Positions 42,435 to 51,790 of a DNA stretch of 64,000 bases are shown in pieces (positions within the stretch are counted from its first letter, which is position 1; each line of letters starts with the position of its first letter). Origin of the DNA: Johnsonella sp. (lineage in GTDB: Bacteria > Bacillota > Clostridia > Lachnospirales > Lachnospiraceae). The translations under genes and the position numbers were made by a program. Location of the stretch: assembly GCA_030529445.1 (NCBI GenBank), contig JAUMWW010000001.1:88121-152120 (forward strand), read 5' to 3'. A model generated the notes under the pieces. It ran no database searches. It worked only from the letters and a program-made list of their open reading frames with translations, and was not told the origin of the DNA.

Positions 42435-43487
42435 ATGGGAAGCGAAAAGAAAAAATATATTTCAAGAAGAATCAAGAGGATCTTTTTAATCCAATTATCC
42501 GCCTTTTTTGTGTCGGCTCTTTTTTTGCTGCTTTTTGCGGGAGAGGCGGGAATCCGGATTTTTGCTCTGGCTGCAATTTTTGCCGAGCTTTTGTTTTTGC
42601 TCTTTGCCTATCGCTATCTTGTTTTGCCCTTGAGGGAGACGCTGCGCATCTATAAACAGTTTTCGGGGGGATATGTGCTCAGTGATATCTTTGCTCTGCG
42701 CTATCCGCTTTCCCTTCAAAGCGAAGCGATGATCAGGAGATTCGGAGAGATGATCAACAGAGATGAGCTGATCAATATCTATAAAAAGGAGGCGGAATAT
42801 CTTGCGCTGCAAAATCAGATTAATCCGCATTTTCTTTATAATACGCTGGAGGGCATACGAAGCGAAGCGCTGCTAGCGGGGGAGGACGCCATCGCGGAAA
42901 TGACGGAAGCTTTGGCGACCTTTTTTCGCTATACGATTTCCAAGGTCGATCATCTTGTAACGCTGGAGGAAGAGCTCGAAAATATAGAAAATTATTATTA
43001 TATACAGCAATTTCGTTTCGGAGACAGGCTTTCGCTGAAGATAGAGTATGAGGTCGGGGAAGAAGAGGACGAGCTGCAAGCCTTGGAGCTTTACCTGCCG
43101 AAGCTTACGCTGCAGCCGATCATAGAAAATTCGATTTACCACGGCTTGGAGACAAAACCCGGCAGGGGAAGCCTGCTGATTACGATCAGCCTGACGGATC
43201 AGAGGTTGATTTTAAGGGTTTCCGATGACGGAATCGGCATGGAACAGGAAAGATTGCTGCGCCTAAACAACAGGCTGAAATCCCTTTCCCTGGAGGGAGA
43301 GCCGCAGGAAAAAGCGGCGGGAGGAATCGCCCTCGTCAATGTGAATAATCGAATCAAGCTTTTATTCGGAGAGGAATACGGGATTTATGTTTATAGCCAT
43401 ATCGGAGCGGGAACGGATGTGGAGATCAGTCTGCCCAGAGTGGAAAGCGGACAAAATCTCCTTAGGAGCAGGGAGGAGAGAGGGTGA
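42435..43487 (+). CDS. Sensor histidine kinase, YesM/LytS type
   Basis: About 350 residues. Two short hydrophobic helices near the N-terminus (IFLIQLSAFFVSALFLLLFA, IFALAAIFAELLFLLFAYRY) anchor it in the membrane with almost no outer loop. The His-kinase core has the phospho-acceptor His in QNQINPHFLYNTLEGIRSEA, the partner region LQPIIENSIYHGLE (N box) and VSDDGIGM (G box), all of the HisKA_7TM-less YesM class. The lack of an extracellular sensor domain is notable and suggests that signals come through another protein, perhaps the degenerate ABC protein encoded next, which overlaps this gene by four bases. Start ATG 42435 was chosen for GGGGGAG upstream; 42408 is the alternative. Confidence 0.9.
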   Translation: MGSEKKKYISRRIKRIFLIQLSAFFVSALFLLLFAGEAGIRIFALAAIFAELLFLLFAYRYLVLPLRETLRIYKQFSGGYVLSDIFALRYPLSLQSEAMIRRFGEMINRDELINIYKKEAEYLALQNQINPHFLYNTLEGIRSEALLAGEDAIAEMTEALATFFRYTISKVDHLVTLEEELENIENYYYIQQFRFGDRLSLKIEYEVGEEEDELQALELYLPKLTLQPIIENSIYHGLETKPGRGSLLITISLTDQRLILRVSDDGIGMEQERLLRLNNRLKSLSLEGEPQEKAAGGIALVNVNNRIKLLFGEEYGIYVYSHIGAGTDVEISLPRVESGQNLLRSREERG

Positions 43488-44947
43488 AGAAAGAACTGCT
43501 GCGCCTGAGCCATATCAGCTTAGAGGAAAACAAAGAGCTGCTTTTGAATAATCTGAGCCTGGATATTTACGAGGGAGAGATTCTCGGTCTGGTGGCAAGA
43601 GAGGATAAGGGGGCGGATAAGCTGATCGAGCTGATCCGGATCAACAGGAGCATAGATTTCGGGGTGGTTCGATTCTGCGGGAGGACGGTAAACCGCTATT
43701 CCTACAGCGATTATTCTCATAATAAGGTTTATCTGATTCAAAAGGAGAGCAGGCTGGCGGATTCTCTGAGCATAGCCGAAAACATCTTCGTGCTGCGCCA
43801 GGGCTTCAGAAAGCTCATCATCAATGAAAACCTGCTGGAAAATCAGATCAAAAGGCATATGGACGAGCTGGGGATGGAGATGGATCTGCAAAAGCCGGTA
43901 AAGAGGCTCAGTGATCTGGAACGCTGCGAAATCGAGCTGCTTAAGGCATATATTATGGGGACGAAGCTGATCATTATCGATAATCCCGCAAACTTTCTCA
44001 GCCATAACGAGCTCTCGGTCTTGCAGAGGAAGATTTTGGAATTGAAAAAAAGAGGATTTTCTTTTATTTATATTGCCTATCATCATCAGGAGGTCTTTCG
44101 GATCGCGGACAGAACCGCGCTTTTTTCGGACGGGTATATTAAGAAAATATTCTGCGGAAGCGAGATGTGCGATCGGGCGATGGAACCCTATGTGCTTCCC
44201 TATCTGCTTTCCGAACCGGGAGAGCAGATAGAGCACGAAGATACGGTACTGCGCTTTCAGGACGTTTTCACCGATCTGCTCAGAGGAATGGATTTCGTAC
44301 TCAATAAGGGCGAGTGTCTGACGCTGATCGATCTTGATAATGTGCTGAAAAAAGAAATCTGCTCTCTGCTGAGGGGGGAGAAAAAATGTGAAAAGGGGAG
44401 CATCAGCTATCGGCATATGCCGTATACGAGGGAAAAGGCGAAGAACTATCTTAGCCATAAGGTGGGGCTGATTGCCGAAGACGCCGGAAATACGATGATT
44501 TTTCCGGAAAGAAGCTATATGGATAATCTCGTATTTTTATTGGACCGCAAGCTGGGAAAAAGCATACTTTCAAAGAAGATTTTAAAAAGCATACGCAGCG
44601 AATACAGGAAAAAGGCGGGAGAGCTGATCGATCTGGGAAATATCGGCGGCTTGGAACTGAAGGAGAGGATCAGTCTGGTCTATTACAGAACCGAGCTTTT
44701 AAGACCGGAGCTTCTGGTATGCATACAGCCCTTGGAAAAAGGGGATGTGCATTGCAGAATGCATATATTGAATCTGATCAGAGGATTTCTGCGCTCCGGC
44801 AGTGCCGTGCTTCTGATTTCGACGAATATTTCGGATACCCCGGATATTTCGGATCGGATTATCTTTGCGGAGAAAGGAAGGTGCATGGCGGAGTATAAAA
44901 AAGAAGAATTTTATAAAATAAGCGGGAAGGAAGGAAAAATACCTTAA
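43484..44947 (+). CDS. Degenerate ABC-ATPase-like protein (catalytically dead RbsA/MglA relative)
   Basis: A 487-residue protein with the two-domain layout of sugar ABC ATPases, but with the ATP-binding motifs lost. In domain 1 the Walker A place reads GLVAREDKGADKLIEL instead of GxNGAGKST, the signature is LSDLERCEIELL instead of LSGGxQQ, and Walker B is LIIIDNPANFLS with Asn in place of Glu. In domain 2 the Walker A place reads LTLIDLDNVLKKEIC with no P-loop. ATP hydrolysis is therefore not expected. The GTG start overlaps the kinase stop by four bases, and the functional importer operon follows. I infer a regulatory role, linking transporter state to the kinase. It is not a pseudogene: the frame is intact for 487 codons. 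Confidence 0.8.
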   Translation: MKKELLRLSHISLEENKELLLNNLSLDIYEGEILGLVAREDKGADKLIELIRINRSIDFGVVRFCGRTVNRYSYSDYSHNKVYLIQKESRLADSLSIAENIFVLRQGFRKLIINENLLENQIKRHMDELGMEMDLQKPVKRLSDLERCEIELLKAYIMGTKLIIIDNPANFLSHNELSVLQRKILELKKRGFSFIYIAYHHQEVFRIADRTALFSDGYIKKIFCGSEMCDRAMEPYVLPYLLSEPGEQIEHEDTVLRFQDVFTDLLRGMDFVLNKGECLTLIDLDNVLKKEICSLLRGEKKCEKGSISYRHMPYTREKAKNYLSHKVGLIAEDAGNTMIFPERSYMDNLVFLLDRKLGKSILSKKILKSIRSEYRKKAGELIDLGNIGGLELKERISLVYYRTELLRPELLVCIQPLEKGDVHCRMHILNLIRGFLRSGSAVLLISTNISDTPDISDRIIFAEKGRCMAEYKKEEFYKISGKEGKIP

Positions 44948-44948
44948 G

Positions 44949-45007
44949 ATTGCCACGCAGATTCTTAGGATTGCCGCATTAAAAGATAGAGGAAGCGATG
45001 CTATAAT
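44949..45007 (+). promoter_or_regulatory. Promoter of the sugar ABC operon with direct-repeat activator site
   Basis: TATAAT (45002-45007) has a weak -35 (TTAAAA, 44979-44984). Just upstream are two direct repeats ATTGCC at 44949 and 44970, exactly 21 bases (two helical turns) apart, the second ending three bases before the -35. This is the usual arrangement for an AraC-family activator. Confidence 0.55.
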
Positions 45008-45046
45008 AAAGCAGATAAGGACTACAGATAGAAAGCGGGTGTCTAA

Positions 45047-46555
45047 ATGGGAGAGATCATTGTATCAATGAAAAATATCACCAAGAGTTTTCCGGGTGTT
45101 ATGGCTTTGGACAATGTGGAATTTGAACTCTGCAAAGGAGAGGTCATGGCTCTGCTCGGAGAGAACGGAGCCGGAAAATCGACGCTGATGAAGATACTGA
45201 GCGGGGTTTATACGAGGGATTCGGGAGAGATGAAGATCTTCGGAAAAGATTATAAGGATCTGAATCCGAAATCCGCGCAGGAGGCGGGTGTGGCGATTAT
45301 TCATCAGGAATTGAATATGTGCAGGCATCTTACGGTGACGGAAAACATCTTTCTCGGCAGGGAGCTGATGCGGGGCGGGGTGTTGGATCATGCAAAAATG
45401 GATGCGGAGGCAAGAGAGCTCCTCAACGCACTGAAGATAGATATCGATCCCGATCATGTGGTCGGAGACATGCCGGTTTCCAAGCAGCAGATGGTGGAGA
45501 TTGCCAAGGCGCTCTCGGTAAATGCCAAGATTTTGATCATGGACGAGCCGACCTCCTCCCTGACGGCAAAGGAGATCGAAGAGCTTTTCAGAATCATCAG
45601 GCAGCTTAAGGAAGAGGGCTGCGGCATCGTTTATATTTCTCATCGACTGGAAGAGCTAAGGCATATTGTCGATCGTGTTACGATCATGAGGGACGGAAAA
45701 TTTATCAAGAGAGAGAATTTTTCGGCGATGAGCATGGAGCAGATCATAGCGAATATGGTCGGAAGGGAGATCAAGGAGCAGTTCCCGAAGGTCCGCTGCG
45801 AGAAAGGCAGAAAGCTCTTTGAGGTGAGAAACCTCAACGCGGGGCATATGGTCAGAAATATTAATTTTTCTCTGTATGAGGGAGAGATCGTCGGCTTTGC
45901 GGGGCTGATGGGAGCGGGAAGGACGGAAACGACCAGAGCGATCTTCGGTGTGGACGAAAAAACCTCGGGGGAGATTATTTTAGAGGGAAAGGAACTCAAG
46001 ATCAACTGCCCGATGGATGCGATCAAGGCGGGGATCGTGCTGGCTCCGGAGGACAGGAAGAAAGACGGGCTCTGTACCAAGCTCAGCATTCGGCATAATC
46101 TCGCGCTTCCGAATCTCGATATTATTTGCAATAAGCTGGGAATCATCCGCTCGCAAAAAGAGGACGAGATCTGCGATCAGGCGGTAAAAAACCTGAGAAT
46201 CAAGACACCGAATGTAGAAATCAATTCCGGGAATCTTTCCGGAGGAAACCAGCAGAAAGTTGTAGTGGGAAAGTGGCTGGCGAGAGATTCGAAGGTGGTC
46301 ATCTTTGATGAACCGACGAGGGGAATCGATGTCGGTGCAAAAGTGGAAATCTACCATCTGATGAATGAATTAAAAAAACAGGGAATTGCGGTTATGTTCG
46401 TGTCATCGGAGATGCCCGAGGTAATGGGGATTGCGGACAGAATCATCGTAATGTGCGACGGAAGAATCACCGGCGAGCTCAGCGCAGAGGATGCGACGCA
46501 GGATGCGATCCTGACGATGGCAGCCGATTTTGAGAAGAAAGGAAATATCGCTTAG
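45047..46555 (+). CDS. Sugar ABC importer ATPase, RbsA/MglA type
   Basis: A 502-residue tandem ATPase. Domain 1 has LLGENGAGKSTLMKIL, MVEIAKALSVNAKILIMDEP and YISHRLEEL; the conserved first signature is PVSKQQMVE. Domain 2 has GLMGAGRTETTRAIFG in the Walker A place, APEDRKKDGL, LSGGNQQKVVVGKWLAR and VIFDEPTRGIDVGAKVEIY. It is the normal active form, in contrast to the degenerate relative just upstream. It drives import by the permease at 46581. Start at 45047, with a GAAAGCGGG region as ribosome site. Confidence 0.95.
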   Translation: MGEIIVSMKNITKSFPGVMALDNVEFELCKGEVMALLGENGAGKSTLMKILSGVYTRDSGEMKIFGKDYKDLNPKSAQEAGVAIIHQELNMCRHLTVTENIFLGRELMRGGVLDHAKMDAEARELLNALKIDIDPDHVVGDMPVSKQQMVEIAKALSVNAKILIMDEPTSSLTAKEIEELFRIIRQLKEEGCGIVYISHRLEELRHIVDRVTIMRDGKFIKRENFSAMSMEQIIANMVGREIKEQFPKVRCEKGRKLFEVRNLNAGHMVRNINFSLYEGEIVGFAGLMGAGRTETTRAIFGVDEKTSGEIILEGKELKINCPMDAIKAGIVLAPEDRKKDGLCTKLSIRHNLALPNLDIICNKLGIIRSQKEDEICDQAVKNLRIKTPNVEINSGNLSGGNQQKVVVGKWLARDSKVVIFDEPTRGIDVGAKVEIYHLMNELKKQGIAVMFVSSEMPEVMGIADRIIVMCDGRITGELSAEDATQDAILTMAADFEKKGNIA

Positions 46556-46580
46556 AATCAAGTGATAAAGCGGGACGGAT

Positions 46581-47591
46581 ATGGAAAAGAAAAGCATATT
46601 AAAAAGAATTCGTACAATGAGAGGAATGGGTGCCGCGCTTACCGCATTTGCAGGACTTTTCGTAATTTATGCGGTGTTCGGCATCATCGATAAAAATGTA
46701 TTTTCCTTAGAAAACAATATGAATCTTCTGCGCTCCATGGCAAAGTATCTGCTGATCGGAGTGGGACAGAGCTATCTTCTGATTACGGGAAATATTGATC
46801 TTTCGCTCGGATCCATGGTGGGGATGAGCGCGATGATTACCGCAACCTGCATGACATGGGGGTTCTCTCCTGCGGTAGCCATGGGAATTGCACTTTTGTG
46901 CTGCCTCATCATCGGCGTCATCAACGGCGCTCTGGTCGGAAAATTTAAGCTTCCGCCCTTTATCGCCACTCTGGGCACGATGTTTGTCACGAGGGGAATC
47001 GCATACATGATCAATAATAACAGAAACACCGATGCGATCTCCAAGGGAGTGGGAAAAGAAGCGGCGGATGCCTTCCAGAATCTCTTTTATTACGGAAAGA
47101 GCTTCGGTATATATAATGCGTTTTGGATTGCGTTTATCATTTTCGCTTTTTGCTTTTTCCTCCTGCAAAAAACAAGGACGGGAAGGCATATCTATGCGAT
47201 CGGCTCGAATATCGAAGCGGCGAAGCTTTCCGGTGTGGACGTCGTGGCAACGACGATCAAGGCATATACGGTAGGTGCATTCTGTGCCTGCGTGGTCGGC
47301 TTCATCCTTTGCGCACAGGCGGGGATGGGAAATATGGAGGCGGGAAATACCTATGAGATGTACGGAGTAGCCGCCGGTGTAATCGGAGGAGTATCTCCTC
47401 TGGGAGGATCGGGAATTCTTCTGGGAACGCTTGCGGGTTCCGCTGTATGGCAGACCTTGGAAAACGGTCTGAGCATGATCGGCGCACAGGTCGGAATCCA
47501 GAGACTGGTAATCGGCATTATCGTGGTGCTTGCGGTGCTCGTCGATGTGGTGTTCAGATCGGGAACGGGCAAGGCAAAGAAGGCGGCATAG
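46581..47591 (+). CDS. Sugar ABC importer permease, RbsC type
   Basis: A 336-residue membrane protein with about eight to ten helices. Family motifs are seen: LLITGNIDLSLGSMVGMSAM, KLPPFIATLGTMFVTRGIAY, GSNIEAAKLSGVDVVATTIK, the loop that meets the ATPase, and GVIGGVSPLGGSGILLGTLA. It transports ribose-like sugars with the ATPase 25 bases upstream and the binding protein downstream. Confidence 0.95.
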   Translation: MEKKSILKRIRTMRGMGAALTAFAGLFVIYAVFGIIDKNVFSLENNMNLLRSMAKYLLIGVGQSYLLITGNIDLSLGSMVGMSAMITATCMTWGFSPAVAMGIALLCCLIIGVINGALVGKFKLPPFIATLGTMFVTRGIAYMINNNRNTDAISKGVGKEAADAFQNLFYYGKSFGIYNAFWIAFIIFAFCFFLLQKTRTGRHIYAIGSNIEAAKLSGVDVVATTIKAYTVGAFCACVVGFILCAQAGMGNMEAGNTYEMYGVAAGVIGGVSPLGGSGILLGTLAGSAVWQTLENGLSMIGAQVGIQRLVIGIIVVLAVLVDVVFRSGTGKAKKAA

Positions 47592-47661
47592 GAGAGATAT
47601 TAAGCAAAAAGGCTTTAATATATAATAAAAAATTTTTAATACATTAAGGAGGACGAAGAAT

Positions 47662-48666
47662 ATGAAAAAAAGAATACTGGCATTATTGGGATCTGCTGTT
47701 TTGGCGACTGCATCGCTGAGCGGATGCGCGAGCCAGAAAACGGAAACAACCGCGGCAAGCACGGCGGCGGAAACAATGAAAGAGGAGGCGGCAAAAACGG
47801 AAGCGGCTTCCGAAAAGAGTGAGGCTGCGGCTCCCGCTTCCGATGTCAAGATTGCCCTGATCACGATGGACTCCATAGATCAGCACTGGGTTACCCTAAA
47901 TGAGGGAGCACAGAAAAAAGCGGCTGAGCTCGGCGTAAGCGTAACCTTCATGTCTCCGAATACAAAGGACGACGCGCAGCAGATCGAAAGCGTGAATACC
48001 GCGGCGGCAGGAGATTATCAGGCGATCATCGTTGCGGCAAACGGACCTGATGCGATTTCTTCCGCGCTCAAGGAAGCGGTTTCAAAGGGAATCAAGCTCG
48101 TATATGTAGACTCTCCGGCAAACGTAGATGCGGAAGCAACCTTTTCTACCGATAACGAGGCGGCAGGAAAGACGGCGGGAGAAGAGATGATAAAGGCTCT
48201 CGAGGCGGCAGGAATCACTTCGGGAAATATCGGAATTGTCAATGTAAATGCGGCAACGGATTCTACGGTAAAGAGAGAGGCGGGCTTCAGATCCGCATTT
48301 GAGAATACGGAGTTTAAGCTCCTCGAAACGCAGTACGGTGAGGGTGATGCCGCAAAATCCCAGACCATAGCGGAGAACTATATTACCCAGGGCGTAGTTG
48401 GAATTTTCGGCTGCAACGAGGGATCTACGACGGGAACGGGAAATGCGATCAAGGCATCCGGAAAGACCGGCATCATCGGAGTAGGATTTGATAAATCGGA
48501 TGCGATCATGAATCTGATCAATGACGGATTCCTGCTTTGCACGATGGCACAGAACCCTGATGTAATGGGAGAGATGGGCGTTGAAGCTGCGGTAAAGGCG
48601 GTAAAGGGAGAGAGCCTCGGCGGAGCGGTAACGGATACCGGTGTTTCGGTAATCAAGAAGCAATAA
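47662..48666 (+). CDS. Sugar-binding lipoprotein, RbsB type
   Basis: A 334-residue binding protein. A signal peptide with lipobox (SLSGC) and a Thr/Ala/Glu-rich linker precede a Peripla_BP_4 domain: DVKIALITMDSIDQHWVTLN, IIVAANGPDAISSALKEAV, KLVYVDSPANVDAEATFSTD, FGCNEGSTTGTGNAIKASG, VGFDKSDAIMNLINDG. The KLVYVDSPA strand resembles proteins that bind ribose, allose or fructose-like sugars. AAGGAGGA is the ribosome site. Followed by a terminator, closing the importer operon. Confidence 0.93.
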   Translation: MKKRILALLGSAVLATASLSGCASQKTETTAASTAAETMKEEAAKTEAASEKSEAAAPASDVKIALITMDSIDQHWVTLNEGAQKKAAELGVSVTFMSPNTKDDAQQIESVNTAAAGDYQAIIVAANGPDAISSALKEAVSKGIKLVYVDSPANVDAEATFSTDNEAAGKTAGEEMIKALEAAGITSGNIGIVNVNAATDSTVKREAGFRSAFENTEFKLLETQYGEGDAAKSQTIAENYITQGVVGIFGCNEGSTTGTGNAIKASGKTGIIGVGFDKSDAIMNLINDGFLLCTMAQNPDVMGEMGVEAAVKAVKGESLGGAVTDTGVSVIKKQ

Positions 48667-48713
48667 GATTTCATCTCGGAACAAAGCAGAGAAAGTAAAT
48701 ATCAAAATCATCG

Positions 48714-48749
48714 TCAAGACCGGTTGCTCCAGAACCGGTCTTGATTTAT
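48714..48749 (+). terminator. Terminator of the sugar ABC operon
   Basis: TCAAGACCGGTT (48714-48725) pairs perfectly with AACCGGTCTTGA (48733-48744), followed by TTTAT. Confidence 0.9.
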
Positions 48750-48818
48750 ACTAGGATAAGGCGGAGAAAAGACCTTGATTTTATATCGAAACAAAGAATT
48801 GCAGAGCAAGGAGGGAGC

Positions 48819-49784
48819 ATGAAAAAAATTGGCATTATTTTTCCGGAGCCGCTCTTTAAGCAGAGGATATGGGGAGGAAATCAGATCGGGGAAAGATTTG
48901 GGTATCCGATAGAGGGAGAAAGAATAGGAGAATGCTGGGCGATCAGTGCGCATCCGGAGGGAGACTGCCCGCTGCGGGCGCTTTATGATACAGAGGGAGA
49001 GAAAATACCTACGAAGGAGATGACGCTGAGCGGGCTTTGGGATCAGGACAGAGAGAGCTTCGGTTCTTATCCTTCCTCCGGCTTTCCTCTGCTGGTCAAA
49101 ATCATCGATGCGAAAGAGGATCTTTCGATTCAGGTACATCCAGATGATGAGTATGCAAACCGATATAAGAAGGGGGAGAGGGGAAAGACCGAGTGCTGGC
49201 TGGTTCTCGACTGCGAAAGGGAGGGGAGCATTATCGTGGGGCATCATGCAAAAAGCCGAAAAGAGCTTGCAGAGCTGATTTCAGAGAAGAGATGGTCCGA
49301 TCTGATCAGGGAGGTTCCGATCAGGAAGGGGGACTTCTTTCAGATTGATGCAGGCTGCCTCCACGCGATCAAGGGGGGAACCCTTCTTTTGGAAATACAG
49401 CAAAGCAGTGATTTAACCTTCCGGGTATATGATTATGACCGGCTTTCTGAGGGGAAGCCAAGAGAGCTTCACCTGAAAGAAAGCCTCGCCTGCATAAGCG
49501 TGCCCTATGAGGAAGCTGCGCAAAGCTGCGAATGGGCGGAAACGGAATTCGGAAGCAGGATCCATTATATCGATGCGAAATATTATTCTTTTTATCAGCT
49601 TAGGATAGAAAGAGAAGCGCTCTTGGAATTTGATTCTTATTTTACCTGCGCAAGCGTTTTGGAAGGAGAGGGGCAGATCGACAGGATTCCGATAAAAAAA
49701 GGAGATCATTTTATTATTACGAAACATAAAAAGAGCGCAAAATTCAAAGGGCAATTGGAAATCGCTTTTTCCAATCCCAATTAA
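48819..49784 (+). CDS. manA: Mannose-6-phosphate isomerase, class I
   Basis: A 321-residue zinc enzyme that converts mannose 6-phosphate and fructose 6-phosphate. Zinc ligands are seen: SIQVHPDDEYA (Gln and His), KTECWLVLDC (Glu) and GCLHAIKGGTLLLEIQQSSD (His), with WGGNQIGERFG near the start. This is the short, Bacillus-type form. ATG 48819 has AAGGAGGGAG upstream; the frame is open for 26 codons more but without a site. It is 15 bases ahead of a fructokinase gene, so the pair feeds mannose or fructose into glycolysis. Confidence 0.95.
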   Translation: MKKIGIIFPEPLFKQRIWGGNQIGERFGYPIEGERIGECWAISAHPEGDCPLRALYDTEGEKIPTKEMTLSGLWDQDRESFGSYPSSGFPLLVKIIDAKEDLSIQVHPDDEYANRYKKGERGKTECWLVLDCEREGSIIVGHHAKSRKELAELISEKRWSDLIREVPIRKGDFFQIDAGCLHAIKGGTLLLEIQQSSDLTFRVYDYDRLSEGKPRELHLKESLACISVPYEEAAQSCEWAETEFGSRIHYIDAKYYSFYQLRIEREALLEFDSYFTCASVLEGEGQIDRIPIKKGDHFIITKHKKSAKFKGQLEIAFSNPN

Positions 49785-49799
49785 TCAAGGAGGAAAATC

Positions 49800-50669
49800 A
49801 TGTTGATAGGGGCACTTGAGGCGGGAGGAACCAAGATGGTTTGTGCGGTCGGAAGCGAGAAGGGGGAGATCAGGGAGCAGATATCCATTCCGACGAATAC
49901 ACCGGATGAAACGCTGCCGCAGATTGCGGAGTATTTTCGGAAGCATCGCATAGAAGCGCTGGGAATAGGATGCTTCGGTCCGATTGATTTAAGAAGGGAA
50001 TCTCCCACCTACGGCTTTATAACCAGCACGCCGAAGGCGGCGTGGAGAGGCTGCGATATAGTCGGGTATTTTAAAAAGGAACTTTCCGTAGCGGTCGGCT
50101 TCGATACGGATGTGAATGCCTCGCTTTTGGGAGAGGCTGCCTGGGGAGCGGCAAAAGATCTGGACAGTGCGATTTATATCACGATCGGCACGGGAATCGG
50201 TGTCGGAGTGATGGCGGAGGGCAGGCTTTTGCACGGCATGCTTCATCCGGAGGCGGGACATATCATGATGCTGCGCCATGAAAAGGATGCGTATGAGGGA
50301 AAATGCCCTTACCATAAATGTTGTTTCGAGGGTCTGGCAGCAGGACCGGCGCTGGAAGAGCGCTGGGGCAAAAAAGGAGCGGAGCTTGCCGGCAAGAGGG
50401 AAGTATGGGAAATGGAAGCATATTATATCGCACAGGCGATTTACAGTTATATCTTGACGCTTTCTCCGCAGCGCATCATTCTCGGAGGAGGGGTGATGAA
50501 GCAGGAGATCCTCTTTTCGATGATTCGAGAGGAAGTCTTAAGGCTGAATAAGGACTATATCAATACGAAGGAAATGGAGAAGATCGAAGAATACATCGTG
50601 CCTGCGGCTCTCGGAGGAGATCAGGGAATCATGGGCTGTATCCGTCTGGCTTTGGAGGAGATGAGATAA
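49800..50669 (+). CDS. scrK: ROK family fructokinase
   Basis: A 289-residue kinase that phosphorylates fructose with ATP. Seen: GALEAGGTKMVCAVGSEKGE, ISIPTNTPDETLPQI, GCFGPIDLRRESPTYGFITS, VGFDTDVNASLLGEAAWGAA with the catalytic Asp, and a complete zinc site in EAGHIMMLRHEKDAYEGKCP and YHKCCFEGLAAGPALEERWG (His, Cys, His, Cys). This zinc form is typical of BsFRK-type fructokinases, often next to manA as here. ATG 49800 with AAGGAGG upstream. Confidence 0.93.
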   Translation: MLIGALEAGGTKMVCAVGSEKGEIREQISIPTNTPDETLPQIAEYFRKHRIEALGIGCFGPIDLRRESPTYGFITSTPKAAWRGCDIVGYFKKELSVAVGFDTDVNASLLGEAAWGAAKDLDSAIYITIGTGIGVGVMAEGRLLHGMLHPEAGHIMMLRHEKDAYEGKCPYHKCCFEGLAAGPALEERWGKKGAELAGKREVWEMEAYYIAQAIYSYILTLSPQRIILGGGVMKQEILFSMIREEVLRLNKDYINTKEMEKIEEYIVPAALGGDQGIMGCIRLALEEMR

Positions 50670-50713
50670 GCCCGGCAAAAGAGGTGAAGTGATAAAATTA
50701 TTTTTAGATTTTC

Positions 50714-50743
50714 TTTACAATACACCTATACATATGGTAGATT
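50714..50743 (+). promoter_or_regulatory. Promoter of the TAXI-TRAP operon
   Basis: TTTACA (50714-50719), an 18-base spacer and TAGATT (50738-50743), 35 bases before the binding-protein start. Confidence 0.5.
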
Positions 50744-50777
50744 TAATACTAATAACTTTACGAGGAGAGGATGGACG

Positions 50778-51749
50778 ATGAAATTAAAAATATTTTCTGC
50801 TTCAGTGTTGGTGGTTGCGGCGGCAATAAGTCTGGCGGCATGTTCCGGCGGACAGAATGCAGGCGGTTCCTCATCGGGTGAGAGCTTAAAAATGGCTACG
50901 GGAGGAACGACGGGAACTTATTATAGCTATGGAGGAGCGGTTGCACAGGCTCTTTCCGAGAATTTGGAAGGAATCAAGATAGGAGTGCATTCTTCCGGCG
51001 CTTCCAAGGCGAATATCCTTGAGATAGCCGATAAGGACGCGGATATTGCGATCGTTCAGAATGATGTTGCATATTATGCATATAACGGAACCGATCTTTT
51101 CGATTCCGAAAAGGTACAGTCTTTTTCCGTACTCGGCGGAGTATATGCGGAGGTATGCCAGATTATCTCGAAAACGGAGATCCAGTCCATAGAGGATCTT
51201 AAGGGCAAGGTGGTGTCGGTAGGAGATGCCGGTTCAGGCGTCGAATTTAATGCAAGACAGATACTCGAAGCTTACGGGCTCAGTTTTGAGGATATCAAGA
51301 AGCAGAACCTCAGCTTCGGAGACAGTGCGGAAGCGCTTAAGGACGGAAAAATCGATGCCTTCTTCTGTGTTGCGGGCGCACCGACAACGGCAGTGGTTGA
51401 GCTTGCGACCACCAATGAGATCAATCTGCTGAGCATAGATGCGGATAAGGCTGCGGTGCTGAAGGGAAAATATCCTTTTTATACCGATTATACGATACCC
51501 GGCGGAACCTATAAGGGAATCGATGCGGATAAGACGAGCGTTGCGGTAAAAGCGACATTCATCGTATCCAATGATTTGAGCGAGGATACCGTATATAAGA
51601 TAACGAAATCCTTATATGCGGATGCAAAGGACAAGATCGTACATGATAAGGCAAAAGAGCTGAGTGCGGAATATGCCGTTTCCGGCATTTCGATACCTTT
51701 CCATCCCGGTGCGGAAAAATACTATAAAGAAGTGGGTGCGCTCAAATAG
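50778..51749 (+). CDS. TAXI-family TRAP transporter solute-binding lipoprotein
   Basis: A 323-residue protein with a lipobox (AISLAACSGG) and a TAXI domain: LKMATGGTTGTYYSYGGAVA, VHSSGASKANILEIADKDAD, AIVQNDVAYYAYNGTD, GKVVSVGDAGSGVEFNARQI and IDAFFCVAGAPTTAVVELAT. TAXI proteins capture small acids such as glutamate-like or keto acids for sodium- or proton-driven TRAP import. The ligand is not known. First of three genes with DUF1850 and the fused permease. Confidence 0.95.
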   Translation: MKLKIFSASVLVVAAAISLAACSGGQNAGGSSSGESLKMATGGTTGTYYSYGGAVAQALSENLEGIKIGVHSSGASKANILEIADKDADIAIVQNDVAYYAYNGTDLFDSEKVQSFSVLGGVYAEVCQIISKTEIQSIEDLKGKVVSVGDAGSGVEFNARQILEAYGLSFEDIKKQNLSFGDSAEALKDGKIDAFFCVAGAPTTAVVELATTNEINLLSIDADKAAVLKGKYPFYTDYTIPGGTYKGIDADKTSVAVKATFIVSNDLSEDTVYKITKSLYADAKDKIVHDKAKELSAEYAVSGISIPFHPGAEKYYKEVGALK

Positions 51750-51790
51750 GATCGGAAAGCCTTAAAAAAAAACATATTAATATTAAGGCT

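Noticed and set aside
43484..44947. Calling the degenerate ABC ATPase gene a pseudogene
   Set aside because: The frame is full length without stops, and it is translationally coupled to the kinase gene; loss of motifs without loss of frame points to a kept, non-catalytic role.
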